This document shows, in pieces, positions 1-9,304 of a stretch of 64,000 bases of DNA (the stretch's first letter is position 1; every line of letters starts with the position of its first letter). Position numbers and translations under genes: made by a program. The stretch lies in assembly GCA_947455215.1 (NCBI GenBank), contig CANGNA010000020.1, positions 1-64,000 of the forward strand. Reading direction: 5' to 3'. The notes beneath the pieces were generated by a model, which saw only the letters and a program-made list of their open reading frames with translations, searched no databases and was not told the DNA's origin. The stretch is from Chitinophagaceae bacterium. Lineage in GTDB: Bacteria; Bacteroidota; Bacteroidia; Chitinophagales; Chitinophagaceae.

Positions 1-1
1 G

Positions 2-103
2 GCTTTGTTGGCAGTGGTGAATAAGTTGCTCAAACAGGCGTTTGCAGTCGCGATCAGTGGAGCAGACTATGACAAAAATTATTCAAAAAATACTTGTTTT
101 TAA
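2..103 (+). mobile_element. IS110-family transposase, C-terminal stub
   Basis: The window opens inside an open frame of 33 codons that ends with TAA at 101-103. The peptide begins ALLAVVNKLLKQAFAV and contains SGADYDKNY. This resembles the extreme C-terminus of IS110/IS116/IS902 transposases, where a conserved basic helix follows the serine-type (Transposase_20) domain. Only the tail is visible, so intactness cannot be judged. The gene-free, repeat-rich DNA that follows fits an insertion hotspot. The family call rests on a short match and is moderate. Confidence 0.5.
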
Positions 104-360
104 ACACAGTTCATGGTGAGCTTGTCGAACCACGACACGGTCACAAGGCACCCAAACCCGGTCCGTCCTGTAAGGACGTGTTATAATAGCGCAGGGTTTC
201 AACCCTGCGGCTCCAGGCGGACGTATTCGTTTTGTGATATTGTGTCCTCGCCGAGTCTCTCGAAGCCTGGCCACAGTGCGCAAGCGAGGACTCGGCGATA
301 ACCACACGAGCACTACAAAAACATGGGAAACTCATCTTTGTATAGCCTTGTGCGTTGGCC

Positions 361-440
361 AAAAGAGGGGACGATGTACGACCAGTCTCGGCTGAGCAGA
401 GACGTGTTGTTCCCGGCTCAGCCGGGATCGGGGGTGATTG
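361..440 (-). repeat. Dispersed two-hairpin repeat, copy 1 (reverse)
   Basis: Read on the minus strand it shares the AATCACCCCCGAT start, the ACAACACG centre and the ATCGTCCCCTCTT end with the copies at 11346-11415 and 61454-61543. This copy is the most diverged; its interior is replaced by a GC-rich palindrome containing CCCGGCTGAGCCGGG. Confidence 0.65.
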
Positions 441-746
441 CTGTATCGGGAAGTGCTCGTTTTAGTATTATTAAAAATCAATGACATACGCAATGTGTCA
501 TTGGCAGCTAAGTTTACCCTGAGCTTGCAGAAGGGGCGAATGGCGACACGGAAATAGGCCAGTTAAACCACCGCCACACACCCTCGCCCCCCCATACTTT
601 TGTGCATATCTTTATTTGGAAACGGCCCTTCCCGCAACGTATCTTTGAACCCACCAAAACCCAAACCATGCTACTTCCCTATCAGAATGCCACCGATATT
701 AAAACACTACACGCTCCGCTCCCGCACTTCGCCACCGCGCAGCGCA

Positions 747-818
747 AACACCCGGTCTCAAACTCATAACTCCTTAAGAATCAATCAACATCACACCCGG
801 TTTGCTTGTTTTTTTAAA
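747..818 (+). repeat. Direct repeat, copy a
   Basis: Begins with AACACCCGGTCTCAAAC and ends in a T-rich run after a second CACCCGGTT motif. It matches 1162-1233 nearly base for base, with a few substitutions. No coding frame is shared. Confidence 0.7.
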
Positions 819-1161
819 ATTGATACTCCAAACGCAACACACCCGCTCTCCGCTCCCCGCACTTCGCTCTCGCGCAGCGTATGCACCCGGTTTCCTTCAT
901 TTTTTTAAATCAATAATTCAACTACACTAACAACAAACTCGGTCTCTGCGAGGTGTTATCCGGAGAGCCCGTAGTCATTCTTCAGGACGGCAACCGCCAC
1001 ATAGTGTCACACTGAGCTTGTCGAAGTGCGACACGGTCATTGGATTTGCTGCATTTTTTAAATCAATACTCCCAATACTTCAATACTGGCCATACTGATT
1101 CAGACAAATACCAATTCTGTAAATTTTAAAATTCTGGCCAATTCTGATTCAGACAACAAAA

Positions 1162-1233
1162 AACACCCGGTCTCAAACCCATAACCCCTTAAAAACCAAT
1201 CAACATCACACCCGGTTCGCTTCATTTTTTATG
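1162..1233 (+). repeat. Direct repeat, copy b
   Basis: Second copy of the 747-818 block in the same orientation. It also contains two CACCCGGT motifs separated by an AATCAACATCA segment. Confidence 0.7.
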
Positions 1234-1380
1234 TTCGGAGCAAAAGAACCAACAAACTGTTTCTCGAATATCACCTCCCTTTAGGGTCGGGGTTTAAGCA
1301 ACCAACCGGGAAACATCCAGTTTGCAATTTTTTTATTCATTATCGTTCATCCACACCCATTTTCACCCTACATTTAAACT

Positions 1381-2808
1381 ATGAAGAGGCGTTTCTTTAT
1401 CAAAACATCAGCACTGGCTGCCGCCGGGATGGTTGCCAGCAGGTATAGCTTTGCAGGCACCGGTTCAGACACTACTTTCCCAAGCGTTCGCGTTGCCACC
1501 GAAAAGCGAAAATTCACCAGCAAGGCAGTAGAAAAACTCATTGCCGAGGTAAGCAAGAACATCGGCAATAAAGAGCTGGCCTGGATGTTTGGCAACTGCT
1601 TCCCCAACACGCTCGATACAACAGTAGATCACACTACCACCAATGGCAGGCCCGACACATATGTGATAACCGGCGATATAGATGCCATGTGGCTCCGCGA
1701 CTCTTCCGCACAGGTGTGGCCATACCTCCCCCTTTGCAAAGAAGACAGGGAGCTGCAGATGCTGATACTCGGCGTCATCAACCGGCAGGTAAAATGCATA
1801 TTAAAAGATCCTTATGCTAATGCTTTTTATAAAGATGAGACAAAAATAAGCGAGTGGAAGAACGACGACACCGCTATGCAACCCGGCATCCATGAGCGCA
1901 AATGGGAGATCGACAGTCTTTGCTACACCATACGCCTCGCACATGCTTACTGGAAAGAGACCGGCGACGCTTCCTTTATGGACGACAACTGGAAAGCAGC
2001 CATGAGCCTGGTGGTGCAAACGTTTAAAACCCAGCAGCGTATGGAGGGTAAGGGGCCATACAGGTTCATGCGCAGCAGCCCGTATGCTACCGATAGCATC
2101 CCCATGAACGGTTACGGCTACCCCGTAAAACCCAACGGACTCATCTGTTCTATGTTCCGCCCCAGCGACGATGCTACCGTTTATGCTTACCTCATCCCTT
2201 CTAATATGTTTGCCGTAGTATCGCTGCAACAAATGGCGGAGATGATGAAGGAGGCCGACGTCACCGCAGATACTTCAGTCATCTACGCCCTGGCAGCCCA
2301 GGTGGAAGAAGCTTTGCTGAAAGCAGCCACCGTAAAAACCGACCGCTATACCAACATATATGCTTACGAGGTGAACGGCTACGGCAGCAGCAACCTGATG
2401 GACGATGCCAACGTACCATCCCTGCTATCCCTGCCCTACCTGCTGGGCGATAGCAAACTACTGGACAAGCCGACATATACCAACACACGCAAATATGTAC
2501 TATCAGAGAACAACCCGTTCTTCTTCAAGGGTACAGCGGGCGAGGGCATCGGCGGGCCGCATGTGGGCATGGATATGATATGGCCCATCAGCATCATTAT
2601 GCGCGGTCTTACGTCCAATGATGATAAAGAAATCAAGATGTGTCTCGACACCTTGCAGCACACACATGCCGGCACAGGGTTCATGCACGAATCTTTTAAT
2701 AAAGACGATGCTTCCAAATATAGCCGCGCATGGTTCGCCTGGGCCAACACCCTCTTTGGCGAATTTATCTGGAAAGTATACCGAGAAAGACCGAAACTGC
2801 TCGATTAA
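1381..2808 (+). CDS. GH125 exo-alpha-1,6-mannosidase, Tat-type signal
   Basis: This 475-residue protein is a metal-independent alpha-mannosidase of glycoside hydrolase family 125 (formerly DUF1237), expected to release alpha-1,6-linked mannose from N-glycan or mannan fragments. The signature TGDIDAMWLRDSSAQVWPY lies at residues 97-115, HERKWEIDSL at 171-180, and GGPHVGMDMIWP with a later GFMHESF motif in the C-terminal third; the last probably carries the catalytic base. The N-terminus MKRRFFIKTS followed by an Ala-rich hydrophobic stretch matches a twin-arginine signal, so export through Tat and action in the periplasm are likely. It is monocistronic, with repeat-rich DNA on both sides. No SusC/D pair or other glycosidase is adjacent, so this is not a full polysaccharide utilisation locus. 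Confidence 0.93.
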   Translation: MKRRFFIKTSALAAAGMVASRYSFAGTGSDTTFPSVRVATEKRKFTSKAVEKLIAEVSKNIGNKELAWMFGNCFPNTLDTTVDHTTTNGRPDTYVITGDIDAMWLRDSSAQVWPYLPLCKEDRELQMLILGVINRQVKCILKDPYANAFYKDETKISEWKNDDTAMQPGIHERKWEIDSLCYTIRLAHAYWKETGDASFMDDNWKAAMSLVVQTFKTQQRMEGKGPYRFMRSSPYATDSIPMNGYGYPVKPNGLICSMFRPSDDATVYAYLIPSNMFAVVSLQQMAEMMKEADVTADTSVIYALAAQVEEALLKAATVKTDRYTNIYAYEVNGYGSSNLMDDANVPSLLSLPYLLGDSKLLDKPTYTNTRKYVLSENNPFFFKGTAGEGIGGPHVGMDMIWPISIIMRGLTSNDDKEIKMCLDTLQHTHAGTGFMHESFNKDDASKYSRAWFAWANTLFGEFIWKVYRERPKLLD

Positions 2809-2849
2809 AAAACACTATATAAATATTCATCGCCATAAATATCATCCTA

Positions 2850-3001
2850 GTATGAAAGACCGGAAGACAATAGCCCGGGACGGTAGTCCCGGGAATATGC
2901 CCGTCTCATATGAGCTCTGAAAGAGCGAAAGATACCCATTCGAAAACGCAGATATTCAAATAAATGACCATGTGCGAATGGGGGCCACCCGTTTGTAGCC
3001 A
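2850..3001 (-). repeat. Solitary reverse copy of the 157-bp repeat
   Basis: Read on the minus strand this block has the same order of landmarks as the 61725-62195 units: ACTACAAAC-like start, GGGTATCTTTCGC, CTTTCAGAGCTC, a CCCGGGAC/GTCCCGGG hairpin, then GGCTATTGTCTT. The loop and last stem pair differ from the tandem units, yet pairing is kept (GAC..GTC here, GA..TC there). It fills most of the gap between the mannosidase and the next gene. Confidence 0.7.
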
Positions 3002-3150
3002 CACTAACACATAAAGAGCTGTTGCCTCGCTGGGGCTACTGGTTTGTTTCAGGTGTGGCCAAACACCTGAAACAACGGGCTGAAAACTTCATTTTTTGTG
3101 ATTTGTTTATTACATTGCAGCTTATAATAATAACCAACAAATTTTTGCAT

Positions 3151-6100
3151 ATGTATTTTAATGGTACAAAATGCCAGCTGTTTATTGCCGGTTGCCTCCT
3201 ATCGGTATCTGCATTTGCCAAAGACCTCAAAACCATGCAGGCAGAAGGTATAAGAAAACCGCTCTGTTTTGTGGAGAATAAAGGCCAGGTACTGGACGAG
3301 AATAACCACTCTCGCATGGACGTACAGTTCAAGCTGAGCGGCAAAGGCGTGGCGCTTTTTGTGGGCGATGGCCAGCTGCATTACCAGTTCAAGGACGTGG
3401 TGGCAGGTGCTAAAACCCCAACCATATCTACCTACCGCATGGATGTAACATTGGTAGGTGCCAATACACATGCAAAGGTTACCTCTGCCGATAGGATAGA
3501 CTACCACGAGAACTATTATATCCCGCAGGTAGGCCCCGAAGGCGTAGTAGCCAACGCTTACAAGAAGATAACGTATACCAACGTTTACCCGAATATCGAC
3601 TGGGTACTGTATGTGAAGGATGGTAAGGTAGAATACGACTTTGTGGTACGTCCCGGCGGCGACCCAAGTCAGATAAAACTGCAATACGGTGGCGCCACAG
3701 CGCTCAGCATTGGTAAAGACGGCAGCATCACTGCCGAAACACCAATGGGCAGCATCACCGAAAAAACACCGGTGGCCTTCGAGACCCGCACCCATAAGCC
3801 GGTAAGCAGCCGCTTTCAGCTGGATGGTAATGTGGTGAGCTTTGCCACAGGCAAATACAATGGCTCATTGACCATCGACCCTTACCTGAACTGGAGCACC
3901 TATTTTGGTGGCACTAACGAGGATGTGGTGATGTCTATTAAGACCAGCACTGGTGGTAATATATATGCAACCGGCTACACCGCAAGCTCCGGACTTGGCA
4001 CTACCGGTACCTTCCAGAATACTTACGGTGGTGGATCATATGATGCTTTTGTCGTTAAGTATCCTGCTGCTGGCAACGTTGTGACATGGGCCACCTATTG
4101 CGGTGGCACCGGAGATGACATGGGCATGAGCATAGCTCTGGATAACGCTTCATCAGGCGTTTATTTTGGAGGCACCACCACCACCACTGGCACTACACTT
4201 GCTGCACCCGTACTTACTGCCTACCAGAATAGCAATAACGGAGGCAAAGACATGTTCCTGATGAAACTGAACAATTTCAGCGGCGGCAGGACATGGGGCA
4301 CTTATATAGGTGGTGCCAATGATGATGAAGGCCTTACAGTGATCTGTGACAGCGTCGCAACAAGCAACGTATTCATAGCCGGCAAAACAAGAAGTGCAGA
4401 TATGGCCTCTACCGACGGTACTTCGCTGAACGGCACACAGGATGGCTATATTGCCAAATTCTCAAGCACAGGTGTAAATACATGGGCCAGTTACCTTGGC
4501 GGCGATGGCGACGACGAAATAGACGCCATTGCAGTGAACAATAACACCTTTATTGCCGCTACAGGCTTTACTAACAGTACCACGGGTATTGCGTTGTCAG
4601 GCTCGCTGAGCGGTGTCGACGATGGCTTCCTGGCATACATAAAAGCAAATGGCACTTCTCCGTTAGTATTGTGGAGTACCTATATTGGCGGTAGCGGCAG
4701 CGATATCGGCAAGGGACTTATGTCTGATGCACTACATAATATTTATCTGGTAGGCACCACATCCAGCTCCGACAATATCTCTTCAGGTGTATCGTACACC
4801 AACAACTTCGCAGGTATTGAAGATGCCTACCTGATGAAATTCAACAGCACGGGTACTAAGATCTGGGGTGCGTACTTTGGTGGCGCAGGAGACGATATGG
4901 GTAATGGTGTATGTACCGACCAGTTTGGCAACATAGCTATTGCAGGCGTTACCGGCAGCACAGGTATCGCATCAACAGGCGCTTATCAAACAGCTTTGAG
5001 CGGCACCACCGATGCATTCATAGCTAAATATAACACCCTGGGACAAAAGATCTACTCTACCTATTTTGGCAAAACAGGTACAGATGGCGCTAACTCAATT
5101 ATCGCTGAATCACCTGTATCAGGAACTGCATCGGCCATTACTATCGGTGGCGTCACCGCGAGCACGGCTTTGTCTACAACTGGCGCTGCTCAAACCACCT
5201 ACGGCGGTGGTACTTCAGATGGATTCGTAGCTAAATTCTACCGCGATACCATCGTTACCATCAAGCAGCCATTTATCGACACACTGCTTTGCCCTGGTAC
5301 TACCTTCACTATCCGCGATACAGTGAACTTTAACTTCGCCACAGGCAACAACTTCCGTGTGCAGCTTTCTGATGCCAGCGGCAACTTCGCAGCACCTGTG
5401 CAGATAGGCACTATAGCATCAACAACCAATGGCCCTATAACCTGCACCATCCCCGTAGGTACCACGCCGGGCAATGGCTACCGTATCCGTATTGTATCCA
5501 CCAACCCTGCTTTTACTTCTGTTGACAACAACATCAACATCAATGTGGTATCATCACTACCTGCTCCGAGCATCAATGCCAACACTCCACTTTGCGTCGG
5601 CATGACACTTAACCTCAGCGCTTCAGCAAGCTATGCTGTTAACAGCTACAGCTGGTCTGGCCCGGGCTCATACAGCAGCACGCAGCAAAATCCATCAATA
5701 CCATCAGTTACAGCTGCTAATGGTGGCGTATACACAGTAAGCGTAACGCACGCTAACAACTGTCCGCCATCTACCAACAGCATCAACGTACTGGTAAATT
5801 CATTTATCCCGCCAACCCCAACCGACAGCAGTAATGCTCCGGTTTGTATGGGTGGCACGCTCAACCTGTTCGGGTACAGCAATTACCCTGGTATCTTCAC
5901 CTACAACTGGAGCGGTCCGGGCGGTTTCAGCTCAGCCCTGCAGAATCCGGTAAGGACAGGCATCACACCTGCCGATACCGGCTACTACTACCTGGTAGAT
6001 ACGCTGGATGGTTGTCCATCTGGTCGAGACACCATACATATTACAGCCTATCCAACGGACACACCAAATATTGTAATATCAGTAGCGCCTAACGATACCG

Positions 6101-6879
6101 TGTGCGTAGGCACAGCGCTTAACTTTACAGCTGCTGTTACCAATGCAGGTTTCGAGCCTACTTACCAGTGGATGAGCAGTCCTACAATGCCTATCGTTGG
6201 CGCTGTAACCAGCACATGGTCTGCACCAACGCTCACCAGCGGCACTACCATATGGTGCCAGCTTACCAGTAGCGTAAGGTGCCCCGATAAGCCGCACGAT
6301 ACCAGCAATGTGATCACCGTTACCGTGCTTAACAACACGCCGGTGGTAGCCATAACCGCCACGCCCGATACCAATGTGGCCCCGGGCGCTACAGTAACAT
6401 TCCATGCGGTAGTTACCGGTCCTGCAATTACCAGCTACACATGGTATCTGAACAATACGCCGGTACCGGGCGTTACTACTAACACCTACATACTGAGCGG
6501 CATTACCCGCAGAGATTCTGTTCGTGTAGAGGTGGCCAGTAATGCAGTATGTGCCAACCTGGGCGTAAGCAATACCATTATCATACACATACCTACCGCA
6601 GTAGCCAACGTATCGCCTGAGTTCGAGAACATAGAACTGTTCCCGAACCCGAACAATGGCAGCTTCACCATCAAAGGCCTGCTGTCCAACATCAGCGAAG
6701 GTAACGTGACCATGGACATAACCAATGCCATTGGCCAGACGGTTTACAGCGGCAACACACAGGTAAGCAACAGTGCTTTGAACCAATCGGTTCAGGTACG
6801 CGACCTGCCAGCCGGCGTATACATGCTGAAGCTGAGCAATGAGGGCAAAGGCAAGGTCTTCAGGTTTGTTGTAGAATAA
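3151..6879 (+). CDS. Giant SBBP-repeat, Ig-like, T9SS-sorted surface protein
   Basis: A secreted protein of about 1242 residues. I chose ATG 3151 over the longer TTG-initiated frame because it directly precedes a signal peptide (KCQLFIAGCLLSVSAFA). Three parts are visible. First is an N-terminal domain of about 250 residues (FVENKGQ, YPNIDWVLY) typical of proteins that carry SBBP repeats. Second are six to eight SBBP beta-propeller repeats with W.TY.GG...D motifs. Third are several Cys-containing Ig/PKD-like modules rich in SWSGPG and NNCP. It ends in a T9SS type A sorting domain (ELFPNPNNGSFTIKG, then LPAGVYMLKLS). Export by the type IX system to the cell surface is expected; an adhesive role is inference. 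A strong terminator follows immediately. Confidence 0.85.
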   Translation: MYFNGTKCQLFIAGCLLSVSAFAKDLKTMQAEGIRKPLCFVENKGQVLDENNHSRMDVQFKLSGKGVALFVGDGQLHYQFKDVVAGAKTPTISTYRMDVTLVGANTHAKVTSADRIDYHENYYIPQVGPEGVVANAYKKITYTNVYPNIDWVLYVKDGKVEYDFVVRPGGDPSQIKLQYGGATALSIGKDGSITAETPMGSITEKTPVAFETRTHKPVSSRFQLDGNVVSFATGKYNGSLTIDPYLNWSTYFGGTNEDVVMSIKTSTGGNIYATGYTASSGLGTTGTFQNTYGGGSYDAFVVKYPAAGNVVTWATYCGGTGDDMGMSIALDNASSGVYFGGTTTTTGTTLAAPVLTAYQNSNNGGKDMFLMKLNNFSGGRTWGTYIGGANDDEGLTVICDSVATSNVFIAGKTRSADMASTDGTSLNGTQDGYIAKFSSTGVNTWASYLGGDGDDEIDAIAVNNNTFIAATGFTNSTTGIALSGSLSGVDDGFLAYIKANGTSPLVLWSTYIGGSGSDIGKGLMSDALHNIYLVGTTSSSDNISSGVSYTNNFAGIEDAYLMKFNSTGTKIWGAYFGGAGDDMGNGVCTDQFGNIAIAGVTGSTGIASTGAYQTALSGTTDAFIAKYNTLGQKIYSTYFGKTGTDGANSIIAESPVSGTASAITIGGVTASTALSTTGAAQTTYGGGTSDGFVAKFYRDTIVTIKQPFIDTLLCPGTTFTIRDTVNFNFATGNNFRVQLSDASGNFAAPVQIGTIASTTNGPITCTIPVGTTPGNGYRIRIVSTNPAFTSVDNNININVVSSLPAPSINANTPLCVGMTLNLSASASYAVNSYSWSGPGSYSSTQQNPSIPSVTAANGGVYTVSVTHANNCPPSTNSINVLVNSFIPPTPTDSSNAPVCMGGTLNLFGYSNYPGIFTYNWSGPGGFSSALQNPVRTGITPADTGYYYLVDTLDGCPSGRDTIHITAYPTDTPNIVISVAPNDTVCVGTALNFTAAVTNAGFEPTYQWMSSPTMPIVGAVTSTWSAPTLTSGTTIWCQLTSSVRCPDKPHDTSNVITVTVLNNTPVVAITATPDTNVAPGATVTFHAVVTGPAITSYTWYLNNTPVPGVTTNTYILSGITRRDSVRVEVASNAVCANLGVSNTIIIHIPTAVANVSPEFENIELFPNPNNGSFTIKGLLSNISEGNVTMDITNAIGQTVYSGNTQVSNSALNQSVQVRDLPAGVYMLKLSNEGKGKVFRFVVE

Positions 6880-6902
6880 GCAGCATCACATTTAGCAATA
6901 GC

Positions 6903-6932
6903 AGCGCCCCGGTATTGCCGGGGCGCTTTTTA
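6903..6932 (+). terminator. Rho-independent terminator of the SBBP gene
   Basis: Ten-bp GC-rich stem AGCGCCCCGG/CCGGGGCGCT with a short loop and a run of six T, 23 bp after the stop codon. Confidence 0.85.
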
Positions 6933-6949
6933 CATACCATAATAACAAT

Positions 6950-7366
6950 CTATTTCAAGATAAGCAGCAATGTACCGCCTATGATGAGCGCCACACCACA
7001 ACATTCCTGCCAGGTAAGCTTCTCATGCAGGAATATGATCGACAGGACGATGGCAATGGCCACGCTCAGCTTATCTATTGGCGCCACCCGCGACACCTGC
7101 CCCAGCTGCAATGCCCGGAAATAGAACAACCACGATAGCCCCGTAGCACAACCCGAAAGAATAAGGAACAGCCAGTTAGTACGGGTAAGGGTGGCCGCCT
7201 GCCCAACTACGCCTTTAGCCAGCGCTATGCCCCACGTAATGACCAATATAAGCGTGGTGCGGATGGCAGTGGCTAGGTCAGAGTCCACACCTTTGATACC
7301 CATTTTGGCAAAGATGGCCACCAGTGCAGCAAACAGCGCAGACAGCAGAGCATAGACGATCCACAT
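6950..7366 (-). CDS. Half-size EamA/DMT transporter
   Basis: A protein of 138 residues with about five hydrophobic helices, formed by a single EamA domain. Motifs such as ALSWLFYFRALQ-like (GLSWLFYFRALQLG) and a C-terminal IIFLHEKLTWQECCGVALIIGG are typical of the family. Usual DMT exporters have two such domains and ten helices; half-size members probably act as dimers. Substrate is unknown. It is convergent with the SBBP gene and divergent from the acyltransferase operon at 7527. Confidence 0.85.
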   Translation of the reverse strand: MWIVYALLSALFAALVAIFAKMGIKGVDSDLATAIRTTLILVITWGIALAKGVVGQAATLTRTNWLFLILSGCATGLSWLFYFRALQLGQVSRVAPIDKLSVAIAIVLSIIFLHEKLTWQECCGVALIIGGTLLLILK

Positions 7367-7495
7367 AACAGTTCATTTGATCATAAAATTAACGCCATTT
7401 CAACAGTAGTAAGTACTTACCTGATCGCCAGGCCACTGCCGCGCTGGCGACAATAAGATAATAGCTAAAACAGGTAAAATTTGCAATTAGATGGA

Positions 7496-7503
7496 TATAT
7501 TTG
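7496..7503 (+). promoter_or_regulatory. -7 box of the acyltransferase/NeuD/DegT operon
   Basis: TATATTTG fits the Bacteroidota -7 consensus TAnnTTTG, 23 bp before the ATG at 7527. A TTTG lies at 7480-7483, closer than the preferred 19-bp spacing, so the -33 element is uncertain. Confidence 0.5.
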
Positions 7504-7526
7504 TAAATTAATAGTCCCGGAAAAAT

Positions 7527-8687
7527 ATGCTTACCTATTTAGCAAACAAATTTCGTAGGATCACCAGCAACGGCGTATATATGGCCGAGATCGACGGAAT
7601 GAGGTTTCTTTCATTATTTCTTGTTACGCTTTTCCACATCAGGGGGTATTTCCTGGAAAAGACCACCATACATTTTGCAGATAGCACGTCAGACTATCCC
7701 TGGTTCAACCGATTCATGGACCAGGCCGACAGGAGCGTACCGCTTTTCTTTGCTATCAGCGGCTTTATCTTATGTATCCCGTTTGCCAACCATTATCTGA
7801 AGGGTGGCAAGCCCATGAATATCAAACAGTATTTCGTACGCAGGCTTACCCGCCTGGAGCCACCTTATTTTATTGTGATGACGGTGATCTTCTGCGCCCA
7901 GCTGGCGCTGCATGTACATCCTTTTAAAGTACTGTTTCCCAGCTTGCTCGCCTCCTTTATTTACTCTCACAACATGATATACCACACCACACCCCTGGTT
8001 ACCGTAGTAGCCTGGACGCTGGAGGTGGAGATACAATATTATATCATGGCACCATTCATGTTCAGGATATTGTCACTGTCAACAGCTATGCGGCGCGGTC
8101 TCATCACGGCGGTTATAGTGGGCTTTGTACTGCTCCAGAATTTCTACCCGCCAACCTTCCTTAGTATTTACGCGCACATCCAACACTTTCTTATAGGCAT
8201 ACTTATAGGCGACCTGTATGTGAGCGGCTGGGCCAAAGATTTCTTCAAACAAAAATGGGTGGCATGGCTGGGCCTCATCACCTTTCTTGTAATGTTCCTG
8301 ATGCCAATGACACATACATATGGTATGGAAGACCTGCCCGAAAAGATAGCCCTGCCGTTTATGATAGGTTTGTTCTACTACATCATCCTGAATAACGAAA
8401 TAGTAAAGGCTGTTTTCAGCTATAAATTCATACCTATCATAGGGGGCATGTGCTATACCATATACCTGCTGCATTACACCATCATATCTATGCTGGGCAA
8501 GTTCACAGTAAATTTGAAATTTACCGATTATTACCTCCCGAACCTGTTCCTGCAGTTTGCTATACTATGCCTTTGCATCATTGGCATTTCGGCAGTATTC
8601 TACCTGTATGTAGAACGTCCGTTCATGGATAAAAAGTGGGTGAATAAATTAATGAGAAAAAAAGCGGAAGACAAAGTTCCGGCATAA
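7527..8687 (+). CDS. Acyltransferase 3 (OafA/YrhL-like) membrane protein
   Basis: A protein of 386 residues with about ten membrane helices and the acyltransferase-3 fold. The family's early motif is present as DGMRFLSLFLVTLFHIRGY; the histidine in LFHIRG is the presumed catalytic residue and R in the same segment is conserved. Such enzymes O-acylate sugars of surface polysaccharides at the inner membrane. No SGNH domain is attached. It heads a three-gene operon with an 8-bp gap to a NeuD-type acetyltransferase and then a DegT aminotransferase. This suggests that the operon both builds and decorates a sugar. Confidence 0.88.
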   Translation: MLTYLANKFRRITSNGVYMAEIDGMRFLSLFLVTLFHIRGYFLEKTTIHFADSTSDYPWFNRFMDQADRSVPLFFAISGFILCIPFANHYLKGGKPMNIKQYFVRRLTRLEPPYFIVMTVIFCAQLALHVHPFKVLFPSLLASFIYSHNMIYHTTPLVTVVAWTLEVEIQYYIMAPFMFRILSLSTAMRRGLITAVIVGFVLLQNFYPPTFLSIYAHIQHFLIGILIGDLYVSGWAKDFFKQKWVAWLGLITFLVMFLMPMTHTYGMEDLPEKIALPFMIGLFYYIILNNEIVKAVFSYKFIPIIGGMCYTIYLLHYTIISMLGKFTVNLKFTDYYLPNLFLQFAILCLCIIGISAVFYLYVERPFMDKKWVNKLMRKKAEDKVPA

Positions 8688-8695
8688 TAACGCGC

Positions 8696-9301
8696 ATGAT
8701 ACTTTACGGAGCCAGCGGACATGGCAAAGTGATACTGGAAATACTGGAGAGCATGAACGATACCGACATACGGGTATGGGACGATGCTGACAAACCCGAC
8801 ATGTGGCAATACCCGGTGGAAAAGCCGGTAGCGCCGGGTGAACCATTGCCCGGTAAAATGGTCATCAGTATAGGCGTGAATGCTACACGCAGAAAGGTTG
8901 CAGAGCGCTTTAAAACAACCGCCGAATTCGGCACCGCCATACATACCGATGCCTACATATCTAAAAGGGCTACCGTGGGCGAAGGTACTGTAGTGATGGC
9001 CGGTGCACGGGTGAACCCAGATGCGCAGATAGGCAGGCACTGCATCATTAACACCTGCGCGTCTATAGACCACGATTGTGTGTTGGAAGACTATGTGCAC
9101 ATATCGCCCAATGCCACGCTGAGCGGCGACGTGCAGGTGGGCGAGGGTACGCACATTGGCACTGGTGCCAGCGTGATACAAGGAATAAGAATAGGCAAGT
9201 GGTGCACCATTGGTGCAGGCGCTGCCGTTATAAAGGATATACCAGACTATGCTACGGCTGTAGGATGCCCGGCAAAAGTGATCAAAACAAAACAACAATA
9301 A
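8696..9301 (+). CDS. NeuD/PglD-family sugar O/N-acetyltransferase
   Basis: A protein of 201 residues. The N-terminus MILYGASGHGKVILEIL is the Rossmann-like nucleotide-sugar binding segment of the NeuD/PglD family. The second half is a left-handed beta-helix of hexapeptide repeats (VGEGTVVMAGARVNPDAQIG, HIGTGASVIQGIRIG) with the catalytic-type histidines in ASIDHDC. PglD acetylates UDP-4-amino-sugars. The aminotransferase gene that would supply such a substrate starts 3 bp downstream. The exact sugar cannot be read from sequence. Confidence 0.88.
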   Translation: MILYGASGHGKVILEILESMNDTDIRVWDDADKPDMWQYPVEKPVAPGEPLPGKMVISIGVNATRRKVAERFKTTAEFGTAIHTDAYISKRATVGEGTVVMAGARVNPDAQIGRHCIINTCASIDHDCVLEDYVHISPNATLSGDVQVGEGTHIGTGASVIQGIRIGKWCTIGAGAAVIKDIPDYATAVGCPAKVIKTKQQ

Positions 9302-9304
9302 GAA

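Larger units (their letters stand above)
104..1380. other. Gene-free, repeat-rich intergenic region
   Basis: About 1.28 kb with no convincing coding frame; the frames present are short and low-complexity. It holds several repeated blocks. A roughly 70-bp block occurs at 747-818 and again at 1162-1233. A 30-bp block beginning with the TGAGCTTGTCGAA core occurs at 115-144 and 1011-1040, with a weaker relative near 516-550. A two-hairpin element lies in reverse orientation at 361-440. The CACCCGGT motif followed by a T-run recurs near 750, 797, 882, 1165 and 1210. The region looks like an accumulation of mobile or REP-like sequence behind the transposase stub. Confidence 0.7.

Noticed and set aside
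600-908. 102-codon frame in the leading intergenic region
   Set aside because: Low-complexity Pro/Arg/Ser/Thr translation of repeated DNA without a homologue.
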